A model generated the notes under the pieces. That model did no database searches. It was not told the DNA's origin and saw only the letters and a program-made list of their open reading frames with translations. DNA of 8,903 nucleotides, taken from the NCBI GenBank assembly GCA_036794395.1, contig DAIRGS010000289.1, positions 1 to 8,903 of the forward strand, given 5' to 3'. The position numbers were made by a program, and so were the translations under genes. The first letter of the stretch is position 1. The number at the start of each line of letters is the position of its first letter. The stretch comes from DASXMX01 sp036794395 (GTDB taxonomy: Bacteria; Planctomycetota; Phycisphaerae; Tepidisphaerales; Tepidisphaeraceae). Below, in pieces: positions 4,314 through 8,903 of the stretch.

Positions 4314-7300
4314 TCACCCAATCCCTTTCCCAACGGTCGTCGCAGCCTGACTCCTCTCGCCATTCAACCTCAACAAATTCCCCAAAACCGCCTGGTCCAC
4401 CCGCTTCCGCTCCGCCACCTCGCCCGTCTCTGCGACTCCCCCTCCCCCACTCACCCCGTCTCCCCCTCTCCCTTGCGACCCTCCCGCTCCCGTCTCCGCC
4501 CACACCGCCGCCCAGTCCTCGCTCCATCCGCCCGCCGGGTCCGTCGCCGCGTACGCGGCCAATACCGCGCGATCGAGCTTCTCGTGCGCCAGCTTCAGCC
4601 ACTGCGGCCGCTCGTTGTACAAATTCGTCAGCGTCCGCTTTTTGAGCCGGGCATCCTTCGCCGCCAGCGCCATCACCGCCGACCGCCGGATCAATCCCCG
4701 CGCCGCCTCCGGCACATCCGCGAAATCATCCGCCGCGTCCACCTTCGCCTCAACCTGCCCAATCCACTCCGGCGGGTTCAACCAACGCTCGCGAAGATCG
4801 TTCAACTCCTTCGCCGCTTCCGAAACACGCACATACGCGGGATGCTTCACGTCCTCCTTGCCGGGCGGCCAAGGAAGCGGAAACGTCTCGAAGCAGCTCG
4901 ACGGCGTGTAGCGAAAGCCCGATTCGACCTCGCGAAGCTGGGTGCCCATCCGTCGCGCCCACAGCTCATGGACCGAGCCGTGGATCACGCCAAAGAAAAA
5001 GTCGTCAGCGCGGCTGAATGCAAACGTCGCGGAGTCCACTAGAGTCGGAAGCACCGACCAAGAGAAAAGCCGATGCTTTGTCACTCGTGGGGTAACGAGA
5101 TACCGCGAAGAATGTTGGGTCGCCGCACGCATAGCAGGCCGCGGCTCAACGTGGATCCACCAACGCTCCGCATATGACTCGCGTCGGTTTCGGGTGCGGT
5201 CGGGTTTCACCCTCACCTCAACCAAAGCAAATGGTGCTGTGAATGACGCCGCCTCAACCAACTCGGCATCGCATCCGAAATCAATAATCCACATTCCCCT
5301 CGGCCGCGACGCGATATCACTCCCATTGATCCACGGGCGCAATATGTCGGCATTACTTTCCCCGCTAGGATTTGGCTGGGAAATGAGTTGTCGCGCCTCT
5401 TGCCACTCAATATTAAACGGTCCGCCTTTCGTATCGCCCATGAAAGCTATGCCGTAATTCTCCTCCAACCCCTTCGCCAGAGTGGTGTCAAGATCTCCGC
5501 ACAAATTCGGACTAATGCTCTCTACCAACAACCCATTGAGCGTACGAATTGTCTCTCCACCGCCATCAAAACCAATGATCGAGACATGTACGGCAGCACC
5601 GTCCAAAATCCAGTTGCGATCGGACCACGCAAAATAGATATCACCGGAGTCCTTGATGCGCGAGAGCACTTCGCGGCTACTACCGCCACGTATCGCCTGT
5701 GTCGCAAGAAGTCCGGCTCGTACATCGTGGCGCGCATCAATCGCGTTCCTTGCGAGTTCGAACCAATAACAGCAGAGGTCCGATGGACGAGGAAGATCGT
5801 GAGCGCGCCACAGATCACGTAGATATGAATCTGAGAGTCCATGCTTTCGAAACAACTTCGACCCCAAGAACGGCGGATTCCCAATAATGAAATCCGCCTC
5901 CGGCCACTTCGCCGGCGCGGGATGATCCTTATCTGACAAATCCAGAATCGCATCCCGCTGTTCAATATTCTGCAATTTATCCAGAATCGGCCGGCCCGGC
6001 GGGTCGATTCCGTGGTCGTGCAGCCACTGCAAATACCCGATCCAGATCACCACCTGCGCCAATTCCGCCGCGTACGGATTGATTTCAATCCCATGCAGCT
6101 GCGCCGGCCGCACGTGCGGCGTCGGGTTCACGCTGATGTCGTGCCGCGTCGCGAACCGCACCACCTCATCTTCCAGATCCAGCATCTGTCGCAGACACAC
6201 GTATAAAAAATTCCCCGACCCGCAAGCCGGATCAAGCACCCGTTGCTCGCCCAGATATCGCCGGTATTCCTCCAGCGCCACCTTGATCGGCGCAATCAGC
6301 ACATCCCGCTTCTTGCGGTCCCGCTCGGCGTCGCACTTGGCCAGCGTATCGGCCAGATTCCCCTGCAATTCCTGCCATCGCCGCCGTAGCGGTACCATCA
6401 CGACCGGCTCAACCACCAGCAGAATGTCCTGCTTGCTGGTGTAGTGCGCCCCAATCTGCGCCCGCTTTCGCGGGTCCAGCAATCGCTCGAACAGCGTCCC
6501 GAAGATGCTCGGCTCCACCGCGCTCCAGTCGCGATCCGCCACCTTCCGCAGCACGAGCAGATCGCCATGCTTCAACGGCAAGGGCGAAGCATCATCAAAC
6601 AGCCCGCCGTTGAAATAGGGGATCAGATCATTCCCGAACTCACCGCCCGTCCGCATCAGCGTGAACAGCGTCCCCGCCCGCGTGATAAAACTTTCTGGTT
6701 CAAAAAGGCTCCGATTGACCAGCTTCGTAAACGCCTTGTCCGGAAGCAGGTTGATGTCTTCGGCAAACAGGCAGAACATCACCTTCATCAGGAAGTGCGC
6801 CACCGGCGACCCCGGTGACATCCACAGCGACAAATCGCCCGGCGGATACCGGTCAATCAGCCGGTTCGCCAATTCCGCAAACTCATCCGCCAATTCCGTC
6901 GTCAGAACTTCGCTGGTTTTGGCTGGACGAAACGTTTCCGGGCTGGCGAAAACCCGCCGAATCACCTCCAGCTTGCCGGGAATCTCCTCCAGCGTGACCG
7001 TGATTTTCTCGGTCGGGTACCCCGGGAAGTGCGTGCGAATCTCGATCGTGCGGATATCGCACACCACCGACAACGGCGGATTGTCCAGGTCGTCCCGGTA
7101 CTGGTAAAGCTGCCGGTACGCCTCATCGAGGTTCTTGTATTTGTCCTTGCGCTTGTACTCCCACGCAAAGCACCCGCGCTTCCACACATCGACGAACCCA
7201 CCCCCACCCTTGCTCCCCTTCGACGCCGCCCGCGTCACCTTCACCGGCTTCTCAAAGCAATAGTCCTGCCCCGTCGGATCCGACTCGGCCGGCGTCGGCT

Positions 7301-7454
7301 GCCCGATCAGGCGGCACAAATCGATGAAATGCTCATGACTGGCCGCGCGCTCCGAGAGCTCCACGTCCCGCCACTTCTCCACAAACCGCTCGGCCTGTTG
7401 CGCGGATGCACCCAAAGAAATGCCCTTCGTCCTGAGCCCCCATCGAAGGCCCAC
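4314..7454 (-). CDS. MmeI-like (type IIL) restriction-modification enzyme
   Basis: Single-chain enzyme expected to methylate adenine in its target on one strand and cut unmodified DNA some distance away. The 1046 residues are near the family size of about 900-1000. The N-terminal nuclease has a D-ExK centre (D89 and E99-Y-K101, in GFVDVWKRGCFAWEYKRK), followed by a helical spacer (about 170-330). The adenine methyltransferase has motif I DPACGSGNF (408-416), IEINPYAAELA (456-466) and catalytic NPPF (526-529). The target-recognition domain is roughly 600-860, ending with RYTPSSCFETFPLPWPP (848-864). A helical C-terminal domain includes LTNLYNERPQWL. The GTG start lacks a strong ribosome site; TTG at residue 14 is an alternative. 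Oddities are a Gly-rich stretch at about 988-1005 and lower GC across the recognition domain. Both catalytic centres look intact, so the enzyme is probably active. Confidence 0.9.
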   Translation of the reverse strand: MGLRWGLRTKGISLGASAQQAERFVEKWRDVELSERAASHEHFIDLCRLIGQPTPAESDPTGQDYCFEKPVKVTRAASKGSKGGGGFVDVWKRGCFAWEYKRKDKYKNLDEAYRQLYQYRDDLDNPPLSVVCDIRTIEIRTHFPGYPTEKITVTLEEIPGKLEVIRRVFASPETFRPAKTSEVLTTELADEFAELANRLIDRYPPGDLSLWMSPGSPVAHFLMKVMFCLFAEDINLLPDKAFTKLVNRSLFEPESFITRAGTLFTLMRTGGEFGNDLIPYFNGGLFDDASPLPLKHGDLLVLRKVADRDWSAVEPSIFGTLFERLLDPRKRAQIGAHYTSKQDILLVVEPVVMVPLRRRWQELQGNLADTLAKCDAERDRKKRDVLIAPIKVALEEYRRYLGEQRVLDPACGSGNFLYVCLRQMLDLEDEVVRFATRHDISVNPTPHVRPAQLHGIEINPYAAELAQVVIWIGYLQWLHDHGIDPPGRPILDKLQNIEQRDAILDLSDKDHPAPAKWPEADFIIGNPPFLGSKLFRKHGLSDSYLRDLWRAHDLPRPSDLCCYWFELARNAIDARHDVRAGLLATQAIRGGSSREVLSRIKDSGDIYFAWSDRNWILDGAAVHVSIIGFDGGGETIRTLNGLLVESISPNLCGDLDTTLAKGLEENYGIAFMGDTKGGPFNIEWQEARQLISQPNPSGESNADILRPWINGSDIASRPRGMWIIDFGCDAELVEAASFTAPFALVEVRVKPDRTRNRRESYAERWWIHVEPRPAMRAATQHSSRYLVTPRVTKHRLFSWSVLPTLVDSATFAFSRADDFFFGVIHGSVHELWARRMGTQLREVESGFRYTPSSCFETFPLPWPPGKEDVKHPAYVRVSEAAKELNDLRERWLNPPEWIGQVEAKVDAADDFADVPEAARGLIRRSAVMALAAKDARLKKRTLTNLYNERPQWLKLAHEKLDRAVLAAYAATDPAGGWSEDWAAVWAETGAGGSQGRGGDGVSGGGGVAETGEVAERKRVDQAVLGNLLRLNGERSQAATTVGKGIG
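4433..4493 (+). repeat. Low-complexity C/T-rich tract inside the restriction enzyme gene
   Basis: A run of CTCCCCCACTCACCCC-like sequence resembles the C-rich tracts before tmk (39-76) and at 842-860. It lies in frame within the minus-strand enzyme gene and encodes a Gly-rich segment (about residues 988-1008) just before the last helix QAVLGNLLRLNGERS. Confidence 0.65.
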
Positions 7455-7644
7455 CTTGCTATCTCATTCCAGTAACCAACCACCATCCTAATCGCCCCCC
7501 TCCCCCAATGCACCCTCCGCCCTTCAAGTCTCTTTCCTCCGAATGCTCCCCGAAGCTGAATCAGAACTCGAATCCGACGCTACAATGACGGGATAGAACG
7601 CTCGCGGGGTGCGGAACGCAAATCCCTTACCCGGAGATCGCACA

Positions 7645-7755
7645 ATGGCAATGAACGCAACATTTATGGTGGTGGGCATCGCGTTCGCGGCAACGGTGTG
7701 TTCCTTAATCTTTGCCAGGCCGATGGCGCGATGGCTAAAACATCACACGCGGTAG
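7645..7755 (+). CDS. 36-residue single-pass membrane peptide
   Basis: Begins MAMNATFMVVGIAFAATVC and ends with a basic tail, ARPMARWLKHHTR. Residues 7-24 form one hydrophobic helix, so it should sit in the inner membrane with the positive C-terminus inside. A Shine-Dalgarno GGAG at 7633-7636 stands eight bases before the ATG, which is the main reason to believe the gene. A TACAAT hexamer at 7581-7586 could be a -10 box, but its -35 region is poor. It does not resemble any protein I can name; hydrophobic peptides with basic tails include type I toxins and regulatory membrane peptides, and nothing here decides between them. The response regulator starts 109 bases downstream on the same strand. 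The divergent gap to the restriction enzyme (7455-7644) holds nothing else I recognise. Confidence 0.55.
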   Translation: MAMNATFMVVGIAFAATVCSLIFARPMARWLKHHTR

Positions 7756-7864
7756 CTTGACATCGCCCTTTCAATTAAATGGCGCCTTTTCAGATTTGCT
7801 TGGCTATTCCGCCCTGGTTGTGCCATTCTGCTTCTCCCACCGTTCGGGCGTTTTAGGAAGCATC

Positions 7865-8254
7865 ATGGAAAATCGACTGCCACTTTGCGTCCTCGTGGCT
7901 GAGGATGATGTGGATACGTTGAAGCTGATGGCGCTCCTTTTGGAACGCCACGGTTACGACGTGCGCGCTGCCAACACATTTCAACAAGCCCAGAAATTTG
8001 CCGAAACCGGTCAGTGCGAACTGTTGATCAGCGACGTGGGACTCGCCCAAGACAGTGGTTTTGAACTCATGCGCGACCTCAAGTCGCGGTACGGCCTTAA
8101 AGGGATTGCCGTCACCGGACACGCTGAGCCCCATGACATCCGCGAGGCCGAGGCCGCGGGCTTTGACAGATTTCTCGCCAAACCCATTTCCGTCGATCAA
8201 CTCCTGAAAACTGTTGAAGAACTCAGTGGCTCGATCCGCTTAGAACCCAACTGA
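7865..8254 (+). CDS. Stand-alone receiver-domain response regulator
   Basis: The 129-residue protein consists of one REC (CheY-like) domain and no output domain. It shows the acidic pocket E13-D14-D15 in VLVAEDDVD, the phosphoacceptor D57 in ISDVGLAQDSGFELMRDL, T84 in IAVTGHA and K106 in FLAKPISV, with the usual closing helix. All residues needed for phosphotransfer are present. It would act by binding a partner once phosphorylated by a histidine kinase, and no kinase is in the window. AGGAAG at 7855-7860 stands four bases before the ATG at 7865. An in-frame TTG at 7757 would add 36 residues unlike a receiver and is not favoured. The DVGL-x-DSGFELM wording is typical of receivers found in hybrid kinases, so it may have been separated from one. 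Confidence 0.9.
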   Translation: MENRLPLCVLVAEDDVDTLKLMALLLERHGYDVRAANTFQQAQKFAETGQCELLISDVGLAQDSGFELMRDLKSRYGLKGIAVTGHAEPHDIREAEAAGFDRFLAKPISVDQLLKTVEELSGSIRLEPN

Positions 8255-8570
8255 CGAAACTTTCGCGAGCACGCAAGCCACCGCCGCTCCCCACGTCTCT
8301 TTGATCCGCTTTCGCCCAGACGATCTGACGGTTCATCCTTGCTTGCCCCCATCCATCGGTGGGTGTGTTTCACTCCGCAAGCGGGTTGTCGGCAACTCCT
8401 ATCGAACGACGACTTTGTCAGCGACGCCGGTTAATAGACGCCAATACTGAACGATTCACTGTCCGCGCACTCGGTCGCGCCAAGTGCGGCGTCGGCATTG
8501 ATTCGACCGGGAAAGAAGGAGGGACGGGCGCCAGGTGCGACGCCCACCCCATCGGTTGTTCAAGACACGG
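8255..8570. other. Gene-free gap of 316 bases
   Basis: No convincing gene is seen on either strand. A 73-residue open frame at 8359-8580 (+) has no ribosome site, an odd Cys/Arg-rich composition and no recognisable motif. A weak GGGCG/CGCCC inverted repeat (8526-8545, loop of 10) lies downstream of the minus-strand small gene but lacks a T-tract. Confidence 0.5.
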
Positions 8571-8645
8571 TTACGAGTGAATCCACAGGCAACCGCTCAT
8601 CGCCATTCCGGACATCAGCACGAGGTATTTCCAGATCTTCGACAT
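8571..8645 (-). CDS. Possible 24-residue lipoprotein-like peptide
   Basis: On the minus strand, GAGGAG stands about seven bases before an ATG that opens MSKIWKYLVLMSGMAMSGC, followed by LWIHS and TAA. The pattern is that of a lipoprotein signal: a short basic start (K3, K6), a hydrophobic stretch, and MSGC resembling a lipobox with the cysteine at 19. Only five residues follow the cysteine, so it is either a very small lipopeptide or the front end of a truncated lipoprotein. Shine-Dalgarno strength and signal-like composition are the only evidence, and such a short frame could arise by chance. Nothing else in 8646-8854 looks like a gene. Confidence 0.4.
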   Translation of the reverse strand: MSKIWKYLVLMSGMAMSGCLWIHS

Positions 8646-8854
8646 GACTGAGCTCCTCAAAAATGACTCCCCCATAACGCCAATAATCTTGAATGCAACG
8701 CCCATGCCAGAACCCCCGCTTGACTGGTTTTTGCTACCGTCGCAACGTAAGGGCCGGTTTCATTGTGTCGCGTTCCGCCAAAGAAGAGTTCCAAGACATC
8801 AGTGACCGTGGGAACCGCAATAAACCGTGCGCCGACGGAATGGCGCCTGGCATT

Positions 8855-8903
8855 CGCCCTCACCCCAGCCCTCTCCCGGAGGGAGAGGGGGCAAGAAGGC
8901 GCG
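8855..8903. repeat. GC-rich dispersed palindrome at the window end
   Basis: CCCTCTCCC (8869-8877), loop GGA, GGGAGAGGG (8881-8889) form a perfect nine-pair hairpin, preceded by CGCCCTCACCCCAG. I recognise this as a very common intergenic repeat type in many bacterial genomes. It may continue beyond the window. Confidence 0.8.

Noticed and set aside
4266..5042. 258-residue plus-strand Arg/Pro-rich frame
   Set aside because: It is the antisense shadow of the restriction enzyme gene, whose motifs are clear.
7557..7586. Promoter with TACAAT at 7581
   Set aside because: The -10 is acceptable but no -35 match stands at 16-18 bases; too weak to list as a feature.
7757..7864. Longer response regulator from TTG 7757
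   Set aside because: The added 36 residues do not resemble a receiver domain, and ATG 7865 has a ribosome site.
8657..8863. 68-residue minus-strand frame
   Set aside because: No motif or ribosome site; it starts in unremarkable intergenic sequence near the terminal palindrome.

Overview
The window looks like chromosomal DNA of a fairly GC-rich environmental bacterium. A planctomycete (Planctomycetota, perhaps Phycisphaerae) is my best guess but is not proven. Hints are the tmk/holB neighbourhood, the long linker in the HolB protein as I remember it from planctomycetes, and gene gaps packed with degenerate 7-mer and 9-mer repeats. No rRNA, tRNA, CRISPR array or intact mobile element is visible.

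Bases 1-2328 (+ strand) hold a housekeeping block: tmk (thymidylate kinase), a 74-residue single-pass membrane protein, and holB (DNA polymerase III delta' subunit). The gaps are filled with oriented CAATTGA-type heptamer arrays and CCTCCGTGC/CTTCGTGG-type nonamers. One heptamer array forms the very end of tmk, including its stop codon.

Bases 2329-2701 are a gene-free gap with three kinds of short repeats, possibly scars of lost mobile DNA. It is followed by a + strand DinD-like/Bro-N protein (2702-3559).

Bases 3724-7454 (- strand) form a tight two-gene unit. The first gene is a large single-chain, MmeI-like (type IIL) restriction-modification enzyme of 1046 residues. Six bases after its stop begins a short HipA_2-like kinase gene that is broken by one missing base. 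The central, probable target-recognition part of the enzyme is clearly lower in GC than its ends, and its C-terminus carries a Gly-rich stretch encoded by low-complexity DNA like that found between genes. This is the most interesting part of the window: a restriction enzyme paired with a kinase-like partner, next to a DinD-like gene.

Bases 7455-8903 hold a 36-residue membrane peptide gene with a good ribosome-binding site, a stand-alone receiver-domain response regulator (129 residues), and on the - strand a possible 24-residue lipoprotein-like peptide. The window ends in a dispersed-type GC-rich palindrome. The rest of this part shows no gene.
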